A program made the position numbers and the translations under genes. Source: Solimonas marina (GTDB lineage Bacteria > Pseudomonadota > Gammaproteobacteria > Nevskiales > Nevskiaceae). Taken from it: a DNA stretch of 64,000 nucleotides. Below, one piece after another: positions 23,477 to 32,643 of the stretch. The notes beneath the pieces were generated by a model that was not told the DNA's origin, made no database searches, and was given only the letters and a program-made list of their open reading frames with translations. The first letter of the stretch is position 1; each line of letters starts with the position of its first letter. The stretch spans positions 496,001-560,000 of the forward strand of contig NZ_JAAVXB010000001.1 in assembly GCF_012241385.1 (NCBI RefSeq), given 5' to 3'.

Positions 23477-25729
23477 ATGAAAAGCCGGTCGTCCCGTTTG
23501 CGCCTCGCAAGCACGATGAGCTGGGTCCTCGGCCTCGCCTTGCCATTTCAGGCTGGAGCGGCGGACTACAGCACTTACAACGATTACGCCGACGTCGGCC
23601 TGCTGCAGACGCCGACCGCGCGTGTCGCCGATGCCGGCGAGTTCGGTGTTGGCCTTGGCGTCGTCGACCCCTACCGGCAGTTCCAGCTATCTCTACAGCT
23701 GTTCAACCGGCTCGAGACATCGTTTCACTACAGCGAAGTCACCGACGTGCTGTACGGGCCAGAAAGCTTCAGTGGCCATCAGTCTTATAAAGACCGCTCT
23801 TTTGACGTCAAATACCTACTCGCGCACGAAGGCAGCTGGACACCGTCGCTTGCGGTCGGCGTCATGGACCTTGGCGGCACGGGCATTTATTCGAGTGAGT
23901 ACTTCGTCGCCAACAAGCAACTCGGCGACTTCGATTTCAGCCTCGGCCTCGGCTGGGGACGATTGGGCGCGCGCGGCGGCATCAAAAACCCGTTTCGGGC
24001 GATCTCCAGCCACTTCGATGACCGCGATCTGATCAGCGAATCGGGTAGTACCGGAGCGAAGCGCCTCTTCACCGGTCAGGAAATCGGCGTGTTCGGCGGT
24101 GTGCGCTGGCAAACCCCGATTCAGTCGCTGTCGGTCATTGCCGAACTCGACGGCAACGACTTCAAGCATGAGGCGCGCGGCAACGAGCAAAAAGTCGATT
24201 CTCCAGTCAACTTCGGCATCGCCTGGCGACCGAACCCGTACATCGACGCGCACCTTGGCTATGAGCGCGGCAACACCATCGCGGCGCGCATCACCCTGCG
24301 CACCAATTTCAATCGCGACCTTGGCCCGCCGAAGTTCCTCGACAAACCGATGCCGCGCGCGGTCGAGGCCCAGCCTGTATCCGCGCCGCACGATGAAGTC
24401 GACCGTCAGGCCTCTGACGCCAGCGCCTCACCATCGTCGGACATCACAACCTCCGGCGGCATGCCCTTGCCGCGCGACGGTGCGGTCTGGGATGCCGCCC
24501 GAGCCGGCTGCCATGAGCAAGGCAACGACCTTGAGGCCACGCTGCGCAAGGCGCTGGCCTCGCAAGGCGTTGCGCTACAAGGCCTTGGCTGCGCGAACGA
24601 TGGCACGACGCTGATCGTCTGGTTCACACAGGGACGGTACCGCTCGGAGGCCGACGGCCTCGGCCGCATCGCACGCGTGCTGGCACAGCAGGCCCCCGCA
24701 CATTTCACGGCGTTCCGCCTCAGCGAAATCTTCCTCGGCTTCGAGACCTATCGCGTCACAGTGCCGCGTCTGGCCGCCGAGCAGCTGCTGACTGACCAAG
24801 CGTCGCCGCAAGATGTGCAAGACCAGATTCAGGTCGATGCACCTCACCTCGACTGGAACTGGGAGGATTGTTGCAACACCGGTCGCTACCCAGCGTATTC
24901 GTGGTTCAGCGCACCGGCACTGCGCCAGCACGTCGGCGGCCCGGATGGTTTTTACTTCTATCAAATCTGGTGGAAGCTCGGCGGCACCATTGCGCTCAAT
25001 CCACACTGGAACGTCTCTGGTCAGGTTGGCGCCAACATCTACAACAACTTCGACGGGCTCAAACAACCGTCGAACAGCGTGCTGCCGCATGTGCGTAGCG
25101 ACATCGTCAAATACCTCGATCAAGGCAAGAACAATCTCGTTCGTCTCGAAACGAACTATTTCTTCCCGGTGGCTGATTCGCTGTACGGCCGCGTATCGGC
25201 CGGCCTGTTCGAGGAAATGTACGGCGGTGTCACCGGCGAACTGCTCTACCGTCCGTTCCAATCGCCGTGGGCGGTCAGTGCGCGCGTCGCACACTTGTGG
25301 CAGCGTGACTACGATCAGCGCTTCGATTTCCTCGACTATGAGGTCACGACCGGCTTCATTACCGGCTACTACGAATACCGGCCGGCACGAATGTTGTTCC
25401 AGCTCAGTTACGGCCGCTATCTCGCCAAGGACTGGGGCGCGACACTCAACATCGGCAAGACCTTCCGCAGTGGCGTGACGGTCGGCGCGTTCGCGACCAA
25501 GACCAATGTCTCGTCGGCCGACTTCGGCGAAGGCTCGTTCGACAAGGGCATCTACATCGCGATTCCGCTCGACTTCTTCGTCGCCAAATCGACGCGCCGC
25601 TACCTGCCGCTGGTGTTCCGCCCGTTGACGCGCGACGGCGGACAAATGGCGCGTGACGGACAGTCGCTTTACGGCGCAACAACGACCTTGCCGGAATTCT
25701 CGGCCAACGATCCTTACATCCTGCATTGA
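23477..25729 (+). CDS. YjbH family outer-membrane exopolysaccharide protein
   Basis: A 750-residue exported protein (signal peptide to about residue 28, QAGAA). The mature N terminus NDYADVGLLQTPTARVADAG with FNRLETSFHYSEV and DRSFDVKYLL is typical of YjbH/GfcD, which form outer-membrane beta-barrels for polysaccharide secretion. A linker at about 290-330 (Ser/Thr-rich) divides the protein, and a second barrel half follows. It is somewhat longer than E. coli YjbH (698). Neighbours YjbF-like and YjbE-like support the call. Promoter region lies in the 252-base gap shared with the divergent YjbE-like gene. Confidence 0.85.
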   Translation: MKSRSSRLRLASTMSWVLGLALPFQAGAADYSTYNDYADVGLLQTPTARVADAGEFGVGLGVVDPYRQFQLSLQLFNRLETSFHYSEVTDVLYGPESFSGHQSYKDRSFDVKYLLAHEGSWTPSLAVGVMDLGGTGIYSSEYFVANKQLGDFDFSLGLGWGRLGARGGIKNPFRAISSHFDDRDLISESGSTGAKRLFTGQEIGVFGGVRWQTPIQSLSVIAELDGNDFKHEARGNEQKVDSPVNFGIAWRPNPYIDAHLGYERGNTIAARITLRTNFNRDLGPPKFLDKPMPRAVEAQPVSAPHDEVDRQASDASASPSSDITTSGGMPLPRDGAVWDAARAGCHEQGNDLEATLRKALASQGVALQGLGCANDGTTLIVWFTQGRYRSEADGLGRIARVLAQQAPAHFTAFRLSEIFLGFETYRVTVPRLAAEQLLTDQASPQDVQDQIQVDAPHLDWNWEDCCNTGRYPAYSWFSAPALRQHVGGPDGFYFYQIWWKLGGTIALNPHWNVSGQVGANIYNNFDGLKQPSNSVLPHVRSDIVKYLDQGKNNLVRLETNYFFPVADSLYGRVSAGLFEEMYGGVTGELLYRPFQSPWAVSARVAHLWQRDYDQRFDFLDYEVTTGFITGYYEYRPARMLFQLSYGRYLAKDWGATLNIGKTFRSGVTVGAFATKTNVSSADFGEGSFDKGIYIAIPLDFFVAKSTRRYLPLVFRPLTRDGGQMARDGQSLYGATTTLPEFSANDPYILH

Positions 25730-25731
25730 CG

Positions 25732-25762
25732 AAAAAGGGGCGGCCCGACGCCGGGCCGCCCC
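25732..25762. terminator. Terminator between convergent yjbH-like and M61 genes
   Basis: A 10-bp perfect stem GGGGCGGCCC / GGGCCGCCCC with a 6-base loop. The A5 run on its left becomes a U-run for the minus strand, so it is strongest for the M61 peptidase transcript. Confidence 0.85.
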
Positions 25763-25781
25763 TCGTCTACCGCAGTAGCCG

Positions 25782-27716
25782 TCAGCGCGGGGCGAGGATG
25801 GCGTCGAGGCGCGCGTCGCTGCCCTTGATGCGCTCGAGATGCGGGTAGCGCAGCCCGCCGTGGTAGTCGAGCTTGACCGTGCGGTAGCGCTTGTCGTCCT
25901 TGAGCAGCAGCTCGATCGGGCCCGCGCCCGGCTTCGCCGCCAGCCTGACCGCTTCCTTCAAGCCGTCCGCGTCATATTCGAAGCCGTTGACGGCGATGAT
26001 CTGCATGCCGACCGCCAGCCCCGCCTTGAACGCCGGGCCGTCCCAGAGCACTTCGGTCAGCTTGCCGCCCTTGCCGACCGACAATCCGAGCGAGAACGCC
26101 AGATCGGTGCTCTTGCGCACCTTTTCGGCCTGGGCCGTGAATGCCGACGGCTTGTCGGTGTAGACGAGCTTGTAGCCGCCGCGTTCCAGACCGGCCAGCG
26201 GCGCGCCCGGACCATGACCGTCGAGGCGCTCGTGCAGGAAGCTCGCCCAGTCGTAGGGCATGACCTGATTCAGCGCGGCCACCACATCGTCGAAGCGATA
26301 GGTCGACGTCACATAGCTGCCGTTGTCGATGCCGAAGAAGGTCTTGGCGAAGTTGTCGAGCGATTTCTTGCCGTGCGTCTTTTCGCGAATCAGGGTGTCG
26401 GCATCGAGCCAGATCAACTGGCCTTCGGAGTAGTAGTCCTCGCTGCGCTGCCAACTACGCCACGGAATCGGCCGGCGATGGGCGATGATCGGATCATTGG
26501 TCGTGTCCTTCAGCGCCCGCCATTCACGGCCGATGCGGTGGTCATAAGTCGCCGCGACATTGGCGATCGCATCGAGCGTCTGCTGCTTGCTCATCAGACC
26601 CGAGCGCGCTGCCAGCACATAGCCCCAGTACTGGGTCTGGCCTTCGTAGACCCACAGCAGCGAGTCGCGCATCGGCACGTCGAAGTTCGGCGTCCACAGA
26701 TCGGCGCCGCGGCGGAACTTGCCGTTCCACGAGTGCGTGTACTCGTGCGCGAGCAGATCGCGGCCGACGAAGCTCTTGTCCCATTCGGTGAAGTAGTTCG
26801 GGCGCACGCTGTTCTCGCTCGAACGGTGGTGTTCGAGACCAATGCCGCCCAGCTCCTCGGTCACCGCGACCAGGAAGTCGTAATGGTCGTAATGATGGGC
26901 GCCGAAAAGCTTATACGCCTGCTGCACGAGTTGGCGATGCGCCTTGATCTCGTCCGGCGTGATGTCGAGGTATTCCGGGCGATCGGCCACCACGTCCATG
27001 TGCACCGGCACCTTGGCCCCCGGATCGAGATCGACACGCTGGAACCAGCGACCGGCGAACATCGGCGAATCGACCAGGGTATTGAACGGCACGGTTTTGA
27101 ACGTCGTCGTCGCGCCGTCCTGCGCGGCGGTTTCGAGTGCGGTGCCGAACCGCCATTGATCCGGCAGCGTCACGCTCGCGCTGAACGGAATACGGCGCGT
27201 GTAGTAGCCGGCCGGATACAGGGCGACCGCGTTCCATTGCAGATTCAGCATCGCCGGCGTCATCACGATGCGGCCCTGATCGCTGGTGGTCGGCGACACG
27301 AATTCGAACGACAGGTCGAGCTGGCTGACGCCTTCAGGCACGTCGATATGGAAGGCGTAGACGTCAACCGGGTCGCGCGTCCATTGCAGCGTCTTGCCGC
27401 CGGCCTTGATCTCCAGCCCGGCGAGGCTGTCGATGCGACCGCTGGGGCTGTGATTACCGGGCAGCCAGGCCGGATACAGCAAGGTCATCGGGCCTGAAGC
27501 CGCGACCGGAACCGTTTCCTGGACGCGGAAGATATGGCGCGACAGATCGGTGGCGTCGACCGCCAGCGTGATCGTGCCGGGGTACGGGATGTCCTGCGGC
27601 GCGGCGATGCCGGGCGGCATCGGCTCGGGGCTGGGATTGGAATTCTGCGCATGGGCAACGCCACCGAACGCACAGCACAGCGCGGCGGCGATAAGGGTCT
27701 TTTTCACGTCGGGCAC
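25782..27716 (-). CDS. M61 family exported metallopeptidase with PDZ domain
   Basis: A 644-residue glycyl-aminopeptidase-type enzyme with signal peptide (KKTLIAAALCCAFGGVAHA). After an N-terminal beta domain comes the zinc site HEYTH at residues 324-328, preceded by the GGIGLEHHRS substrate block of the M61 family. A PDZ domain occupies roughly residues 540-630 (SLGLSVGKGGKLTEVLWDGPAFKAGL). M61 enzymes cleave N-terminal Gly or Ala residues in the periplasm. The annotated GTG start gives MPDVKKTL; a GTG nine bases downstream gives MKKTL and may be the real start. Confidence 0.9.
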   Translation of the reverse strand: MPDVKKTLIAAALCCAFGGVAHAQNSNPSPEPMPPGIAAPQDIPYPGTITLAVDATDLSRHIFRVQETVPVAASGPMTLLYPAWLPGNHSPSGRIDSLAGLEIKAGGKTLQWTRDPVDVYAFHIDVPEGVSQLDLSFEFVSPTTSDQGRIVMTPAMLNLQWNAVALYPAGYYTRRIPFSASVTLPDQWRFGTALETAAQDGATTTFKTVPFNTLVDSPMFAGRWFQRVDLDPGAKVPVHMDVVADRPEYLDITPDEIKAHRQLVQQAYKLFGAHHYDHYDFLVAVTEELGGIGLEHHRSSENSVRPNYFTEWDKSFVGRDLLAHEYTHSWNGKFRRGADLWTPNFDVPMRDSLLWVYEGQTQYWGYVLAARSGLMSKQQTLDAIANVAATYDHRIGREWRALKDTTNDPIIAHRRPIPWRSWQRSEDYYSEGQLIWLDADTLIREKTHGKKSLDNFAKTFFGIDNGSYVTSTYRFDDVVAALNQVMPYDWASFLHERLDGHGPGAPLAGLERGGYKLVYTDKPSAFTAQAEKVRKSTDLAFSLGLSVGKGGKLTEVLWDGPAFKAGLAVGMQIIAVNGFEYDADGLKEAVRLAAKPGAGPIELLLKDDKRYRTVKLDYHGGLRYPHLERIKGSDARLDAILAPR

Positions 27717-27779
27717 ATCGGTCTGGGAGGGGAGACGCGACCGTATGCAGCGACCCCGCCGCTGTCTAGGGTGTTTTCC

Positions 27780-28517
27780 CTATGCCGCCGCAGCGCGGTC
27801 GCGGCGGCTGCGCATGCGGATGTTGACCAGCTCGACCAGGGTCGAGAACGCCATCGCGAAATAGATATAGCCCTTGGGCACATGAAAGCCCATGCCTTCA
27901 CCGATCAGTGCCATGCCGATCAGCACCAGGAACGACAGCGCCAGTACCTTGATCGTCGGGTGGCGCTCGACGAAGCGCGCAACGGGGCCGGCGAAGAACA
28001 TCATCACGCCGATCGCGATGACGATCGCGGCGATCATCACCGGCACGCGATTGGTCATACCCACCGCCGTGATCACCGAGTCGAGCGAGAACACGATGTC
28101 GAGGATCATGATCTGCACGATGATCGCGGCAAAGCTGACCTTCGCGACCTTGCCGATCAAATGCTCGGGCGCCTGTTCCTCATCGCCTTCGACCGACTCG
28201 TGAATTTCCAGCGCGCTCTTGCCGAGTAGAAACAGTCCGCCGCCGATCAGGATGATGTCGCGCCCGGACACCGGCCAATCACCGAGGTGGAACAGCGGCG
28301 CGGTCAGCTTCGCCAGCCACGCCAGCGACAGCAGCAACAGGATGCGTGTGATGCAGGCACCGGCCAGCCCGACGATGCGCGCACGGCCACGCTGCGCTTC
28401 CGGTAACTTGTTGGCCATGATCGACAGAAAGATGATGTTGTCGATGCCGAGCACGATTTCCAGTGCGGCCAACGTGAACAGCGCAACCCAGAGTTCGGGT
28501 TCCAGCAGAGCGTGCAT
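27780..28517 (-). CDS. TerC family integral membrane protein
   Basis: A 245-residue membrane protein with seven or more helices. The family marks are ALEIVLGIDNIIFLSI in helix 1-2 and IMILDIVFSLDSVITAVGM, two metal-binding-like acidic helices of TerC proteins (YgdQ/YoaE branch). TerC members help export or deliver Mn2+ to secreted enzymes. ATG at 28517 gives MHALLEPELWV, which aligns with homologues; a TTG nine codons upstream is the alternative. Unlike the Gdt1 gene in this window, its leader has no yybP-ykoY signature. Confidence 0.88.
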   Translation of the reverse strand: MHALLEPELWVALFTLAALEIVLGIDNIIFLSIMANKLPEAQRGRARIVGLAGACITRILLLLSLAWLAKLTAPLFHLGDWPVSGRDIILIGGGLFLLGKSALEIHESVEGDEEQAPEHLIGKVAKVSFAAIIVQIMILDIVFSLDSVITAVGMTNRVPVMIAAIVIAIGVMMFFAGPVARFVERHPTIKVLALSFLVLIGMALIGEGMGFHVPKGYIYFAMAFSTLVELVNIRMRSRRDRAAAA

Positions 28518-28551
28518 ACGAAGAAAAGTGGGGTCGACAGGCAATAGAAAG

Positions 28552-28606
28552 CCGCAGCCGACGGCGCACCCGCATCACGCGAGGCAAGCGCGCCGTCAGC
28601 TGCGGT
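28552..28606 (-). terminator. Long imperfect hairpin between the BAX-I and TerC genes
   Basis: Two stem blocks, CCGCAGC/GCTGCGG and ACGGCGC/GCGCCGT, stack around a 2x2 mismatch and a 22-base loop. On the minus strand it follows the YccA-type gene by 10 bases and is followed by CTTTCTATT. It probably ends or stabilises that transcript. The T-run is weak. Confidence 0.5.
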
Positions 28607-28615
28607 CGATGCAAA

Positions 28616-29371
28616 TCAGCGGCGGGCCTTGGCGAGCAGACGCAGCAGTTCGAGATACAGCCAGACCAGCGTCACCATCAAGCTGAAAGCGCCGTACCAC
28701 TCCATCACCTTGGGCGCGCCGGCGGCGACACCGCGCTCGATCGCATCGAAATCCAGCGTCAGATTCAGCGCTGCGAGACCAACGACCAGCAGGCTGAAGC
28801 CGATACCCATCGCGCCACCTTCATGGATGAAGGGAATATCGATGCTGGTAAACGCCCGCAGGCCCATATCGACGAGATAGAGCAGGGCAATGCCGCCGGT
28901 CGCGGCGACCACGCCCATACGAAACTTGTCGGTCACTTGAATGATCCGCGAGCGGTACAGGAACAGCATCACCGCCAGCACACCAATCGTCAGCCCGACC
29001 GCCTGCAGCACGATGCCCTGGAAGCGCAGCTCGAAGAACGCGGAGATGCCGCCGAGCGCGAAGCCTTCCGCCATCGCGTAGAGCGGCGCCGTGATGCCCG
29101 ACCAATTGGCCTTGAACACGGTCACCATCGCCAGGCCAAAACCGACCAGCAGGCCGCCCCAGATGAACGGCGAGACTGCCGACATCGCTGCCTGCGGGCC
29201 GGACGCCGCCAGCACGTCGTTGAAACGCGTCCAGGTCCAGCCGGCCGCGATCAGCAACAGCACAAACAAAATGCCGGTCTTGCCGATCATGCCGTTCATC
29301 GTCATCCGCTCGCCTTCGACCACACCACCTTCGAAGGTCTTGTCACGCAGCACGGGGTTGTTGGATCGCAT
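28616..29371 (-). CDS. Bax inhibitor-1/YccA family membrane protein
   Basis: A 251-residue inner-membrane protein with seven helices. MRSNNPVLRDKTFEG is the characteristic N terminus of the BaxI_1 (PF12811-type) branch, followed by a region ending in FALGGISAFFELRFQGIV. The ATG at 29371 has GGAG seven bases upstream; a longer frame to 29407 would start without such a site. The role of these proteins in bacteria is unclear (ion leak or protease-related). It precedes terC on the same strand. Confidence 0.88.
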   Translation of the reverse strand: MRSNNPVLRDKTFEGGVVEGERMTMNGMIGKTGILFVLLLIAAGWTWTRFNDVLAASGPQAAMSAVSPFIWGGLLVGFGLAMVTVFKANWSGITAPLYAMAEGFALGGISAFFELRFQGIVLQAVGLTIGVLAVMLFLYRSRIIQVTDKFRMGVVAATGGIALLYLVDMGLRAFTSIDIPFIHEGGAMGIGFSLLVVGLAALNLTLDFDAIERGVAAGAPKVMEWYGAFSLMVTLVWLYLELLRLLAKARR

Positions 29372-29538
29372 TGTCAGTCTCCGCAAAAAGCTCAAATCTT
29401 CCGTCACATCGTACCGCAGCGCCGTTGGCGCGTTGCGCGGCGGTCGCCGCTGTCATCCATTTGTCGCGTATCGGTCATCGCGTCATCACGCTGCCGCCTT
29501 ACTGTGCAGGCGTCGAAAAAGGGGAAAGTGAACGACCG

Positions 29539-30678
29539 ATGCGAATCGCCTACGGAGTCATGGGATACGGCCGCGGCCACGCGATGCGGACGATGGCCGT
29601 GCTGCCGGCACTGAGCCGCGAGCACGAGATCACCGTCTTCGCCGGCGGTGATGCCTATGAGGTGCTGGCGCCCCGCTTTCCGACCGTGAAGATTCCGACG
29701 ATCGGCTACCAGTACAGCCGCGCCGGTACCCACTCCTTGCCGCTGACGCTGGCGCGCAACACCGCACCGGTCGCCGACCTGCTGTTCGGTGGCCGTGGCA
29801 CGCAGCAGCTCGGCGACGCGATGCGCGAACGCGGCATCGAGCTGGTGATCTCCGATTCCGAAGCGTGGACACATCGCGTCGCGCAGCGGCTCGGCCTGCC
29901 GCGCATCAGCTTCGACCACGTCGGCATCATCGCCTACTGCAAGCCGCATTTCCCGCCGGACCTGTGGGCGCTGGGCATGCGCGACGGCTGGGGCTATCGG
30001 CAGCTGATGGGCGTGCCCGAGCGCATCCTGATTTCCAGCTTCTACGCCGCCGAACCGGCCTATCCGCAGGTGCGCCTGGTCGGGCCGATGCTGCGCGACG
30101 AAGTCCGCGCCGCGCAGTCGCGCGAAGGCGATTATCTGCTCGCCTACTTCAACAAGGGCATGCATCAGTATCTGCCGCACATCGACCGCGCGCTGCGCCT
30201 GCTCGACTGCAAGGTGCGGGTCTACGGGACCGGCCGCGTCGGCCACGACGAGAATCTCGAATTCTGCGCGCCGAGCGTCGACGGCTTCGTCCAGGACTTC
30301 GCCGGCTGCCGCGCCGTGCTGTCGACGGCCGGCAATCAGCTGATCGGCGAAGCCCTGCATTTCGGCAAGCCGATCCTGGCGCTGCCGGAACCGGCCTTCG
30401 AACAGCGCCTCAACGCCGACATCATCGACCGCATGGGCGTCGGCCAGCGCGGCGATCTGATGACGCTGACGCCGAGCGACATCGATCGCTTTCTCGGCCA
30501 TTACGATCGCTTTCGCGTCAACCTCGCCTGGCACGCCGCACAGCCGCAGGCTGGCGACGGCCGCGAGCAGGCCGTGACCTGGCTGCAGGAAGACATCGCC
30601 GCATTGCGCCCGCATCGTCAGGCCAAGCGCCGCCGCCGCGCCGACACGCGTCCGGCACCGCTCGGCGCGCCGGCCTGA
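29539..30678 (+). CDS. MJ1255/VC2487 family glycosyltransferase
   Basis: A 379-residue protein of the GT-B type. The N terminus MRIAYGVMGYGRGHAMRT and the YFNKGMHQYLPHI and STAGNQLIGEALHFGKPILALPEP segments are diagnostic for the MJ1255/VC2487 family, related to the MurG/UGT superfamily. Substrates are unknown for most members; a hydrophobic acceptor such as a lipid is often suspected. It stands alone between the BAX-I gene and a convergent glutamine amidotransferase. The tail of about 25 residues is Arg-rich. Confidence 0.85.
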   Translation: MRIAYGVMGYGRGHAMRTMAVLPALSREHEITVFAGGDAYEVLAPRFPTVKIPTIGYQYSRAGTHSLPLTLARNTAPVADLLFGGRGTQQLGDAMRERGIELVISDSEAWTHRVAQRLGLPRISFDHVGIIAYCKPHFPPDLWALGMRDGWGYRQLMGVPERILISSFYAAEPAYPQVRLVGPMLRDEVRAAQSREGDYLLAYFNKGMHQYLPHIDRALRLLDCKVRVYGTGRVGHDENLEFCAPSVDGFVQDFAGCRAVLSTAGNQLIGEALHFGKPILALPEPAFEQRLNADIIDRMGVGQRGDLMTLTPSDIDRFLGHYDRFRVNLAWHAAQPQAGDGREQAVTWLQEDIAALRPHRQAKRRRRADTRPAPLGAPA

Positions 30679-30699
30679 TCCGGCCGATCCCGAGGCAGC

Positions 30700-31398
30700 C
30701 TAAGCCGTCAGCCAGTTGGCCAGCAGGCGCAGCATCAGGCGATTGTTATCGGCAAATGCATCGAGTTCAGCGAGCACGCGTTCGGGCGACTGCACGTAGC
30801 GGCCCGGTTGCGGCCGCTCGTGCCCGAACCAGCGCTGCGCATCCGCCGCCGTGACTTCGAGATGAAACTGGATGCCGACCACCGCCGCGCCGCTGTCGGT
30901 GCGCAGCGCATAGGCCTGATGCGCACAAGCCTGGCTCGACATCAGGATCGGCGCGCCGGCGGGCGGGGCGAACATGTCGCCATGCCAGTGAAACGCCGTG
31001 AACCGCTGCGAAAATCCGGCAAAGAACGGTGAGGCTTGTCCGCTTGCATTCAGGTTCAGCTCGAACCAGCCGATTTCAACATGCTCCGCGGGTGTGACCG
31101 GCGCGCCGAGCGCCCGCGCGATCAGCTGCGCGCCAAGGCAGATGCCGAGCACGCGCCGACCGGCGGCGATCGCCTCGGCAATGAACGCCTGCTCGGCCGC
31201 CAGCCACGGATGCTGCGCACGCTCGTCGACGTTCATCGGCCCGCCCATCACGATCAAGGCGTCGAACGCCTCGATCGACGGCAGCGACTCGCCAGCGTAG
31301 AGCCTCGTGCAGCTCACGTCGTGGCCGGCGCTGGCTAGCGCCGGGGCAATACAGCCCAGGGTTTCGAAACCGACGTGCTGTAGCCAGTGCACGCGCAC
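30700..31398 (-). CDS. Class I glutamine amidotransferase-like protein
   Basis: A 232-residue protein similar to stand-alone GMP-synthase-like amidotransferases. The catalytic triad is visible: Cys87 in LGICLGAQL, His179 and Glu181 in IQFHLEV. DALIVMGGPMNV is the conserved oxyanion-strand region. Such proteins may hydrolyse gamma-glutamyl compounds (PuuD-like) or serve an unknown synthase; no partner synthetase is adjacent. Stop and start are clear, with msrB following 11 bases away on the same strand. Confidence 0.85.
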   Translation of the reverse strand: MRVHWLQHVGFETLGCIAPALASAGHDVSCTRLYAGESLPSIEAFDALIVMGGPMNVDERAQHPWLAAEQAFIAEAIAAGRRVLGICLGAQLIARALGAPVTPAEHVEIGWFELNLNASGQASPFFAGFSQRFTAFHWHGDMFAPPAGAPILMSSQACAHQAYALRTDSGAAVVGIQFHLEVTAADAQRWFGHERPQPGRYVQSPERVLAELDAFADNNRLMLRLLANWLTA

Positions 31399-31408
31399 GA
31401 GCGAGACT

Positions 31409-31804
31409 TCAGCCGCGCTCGTGCAGCTTCAGCGACGCGGAGTTGATGCAGTAGCGCAGACCGGTCGGCTTCGGCCCGTCCGGGAAGACGTGGCCCAGAT
31501 GGGCTTCGCAGCGCGCGCACAGCACCTCGACGCGGCGCATGCCATAGCTATTGTCCTCACGCGACTCGACATTGCCGTTGACGGCCGGATCGAAAAAGCT
31601 CGGCCAGCCGGTGCCGGACTCGAACTTGGTCTGTGCGTCGAATAGCGGCAGATCGCAACACACACAGTGATAGATGCCGTCGCGATGATCGTCCCACAGC
31701 GCGCCGGTGAACGCGCACTCGGTACCGCCGTGTCGCGTCACCTGATACTGCTCAGGGGTCAGCAGGGCTTTCCATTCGGCATCGGTCTTCTGAATCTTTT
31801 CCAT
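31409..31804 (-). CDS. msrB: Peptide-methionine (R)-S-oxide reductase MsrB
   Basis: A 131-residue cytosolic repair enzyme that reduces methionine-R-sulfoxide in proteins. The four zinc cysteines are Cys47/Cys50 and Cys96/Cys99, and the catalytic Cys119 is in [19 protein letters not shown] is the conserved substrate-binding block. Length matches E. coli MsrB (137). Shares the neighbourhood with a free-methionine sulfoxide reductase at 32.6-33.2 kb on the same strand, although yhhN sits between them. Confidence 0.95.
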   Translation of the reverse strand: MEKIQKTDAEWKALLTPEQYQVTRHGGTECAFTGALWDDHRDGIYHCVCCDLPLFDAQTKFESGTGWPSFFDPAVNGNVESREDNSYGMRRVEVLCARCEAHLGHVFPDGPKPTGLRYCINSASLKLHERG

Positions 31805-31841
31805 GTCATTGGCCTTTCATCGAGCATCGTCATTATGCGGC

Positions 31842-31917
31842 GGTCCGACCCAAGCGGACGCATCACCCCTGTGCCTCCAGGGACGCGCGTTAACCCGGCC
31901 TCGCGCCGGGTTTTTTA
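31842..31917 (+). ncRNA. Candidate structured small RNA or leader RNA with own promoter and terminator
   Basis: In the divergent gap between msrB and yhhN, a plus-strand unit has a promoter-like TTGGCC (31809-31814), a 16-base spacer and CATTAT (31831-31836). The expected start is about 31842. The next 75 bases fold as GTCCG/CGGAC, then CCCT/AGGG, then an 8-bp terminator AACCCGGC/GCCGGGTT followed by TTTTATTA. As it ends before the yhhN start (31995) it could be a free small RNA or an attenuator leader. No known family was recognised. Confidence 0.45.
31892..31916 (+). terminator. Intrinsic terminator upstream of yhhN
   Basis: A perfect 8-bp stem AACCCGGC / GCCGGGTT with 5-base loop, followed by a T-rich tail on the plus strand. 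No plus-strand gene lies before it, so it terminates an untranslated transcript or works in attenuation. Confidence 0.8.
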
Positions 31918-31994
31918 TTACGCTAACGGTCGCCGCCGATCCAGCGTGAACGGCGTGCCGCGAACGAACGGGCACAAACGGGGGATGCTCACAC

Positions 31995-32639
31995 ATGCCG
32001 ACCATCTTGATCGGGGCGATCGTGTTGAGCGCGCTCGCCGCCATCGTTGCCGATTGGAATGAGGGCAGACCGCCGATCTTCAAGCTGCTCAAGCCGCTGA
32101 CGACGATCCTGATCGGCATCCTGGCGCTGACCGCACCGGACAGCCTCTATCGCAATGTGGTGCTGCTGGCCCTGCTGCTGTCGCTGGTCGGCGATGTCGC
32201 GCTGATGTACGAATCGAATCCAGCGTTTCTGACCGGACTCGGCAGTTTTCTGCTCGCGCATCTGGTCTTCATGCTGGCATTTCTGCACGGCGTCGCGCAG
32301 TGGACGCCGCCGTTGTGGGCCGCGATCTTCCTGCTCTACGGCGTGGTGCTCGGCGTCATCCTCGTCAGCCGCGCCGAGCCGGCATTGCGAATGCCGGTGG
32401 TCATTTACGCGCTGGTATTGACCGGCATGGCCATCACCGCCTTGCTGCGTTGGCAGGGCCTCGGCGGCGGCACCGGCGCTTATGCGCTGCTCGGCGCCAC
32501 GCTGTTCGTCCTGTCCGATTCAGCGCTCGGCATCCGCAAGTTCGTCGGCCGTTACCGTGGCGCGCAAGGCCTGATCCTGTCGACCTACTGGGGCGGCATT
32601 GCCTGCATCGCCTGGTCGGCGCAGGGCGTCGCCGGCTGA
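31995..32639 (+). CDS. YhhN family lysoplasmalogenase-like membrane protein
   Basis: A 214-residue inner-membrane protein with about eight helices. The blocks KLLKPLTTILIG (helix 2) and LVGDVALM followed by LLAHLVFMLAF, and the late ATLFVLSDSALGIRKF, are typical of the YhhN (TMEM86) family, which in animals hydrolyses lysoplasmalogens. Bacterial substrates are unclear. A GGGGG ribosome-site candidate lies 11 bases before the ATG. It is flanked by two minus-strand methionine sulfoxide reductase genes. Confidence 0.88.
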   Translation: MPTILIGAIVLSALAAIVADWNEGRPPIFKLLKPLTTILIGILALTAPDSLYRNVVLLALLLSLVGDVALMYESNPAFLTGLGSFLLAHLVFMLAFLHGVAQWTPPLWAAIFLLYGVVLGVILVSRAEPALRMPVVIYALVLTGMAITALLRWQGLGGGTGAYALLGATLFVLSDSALGIRKFVGRYRGAQGLILSTYWGGIACIAWSAQGVAG

Positions 32640-32643
32640 AACC

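Noticed and set aside
28518-28615. yybP-ykoY riboswitch before the TerC gene
   Set aside because: TerC genes sometimes carry this riboswitch, but neither GGGGAGTAGC nor GCGAGACC-type strands occur here.
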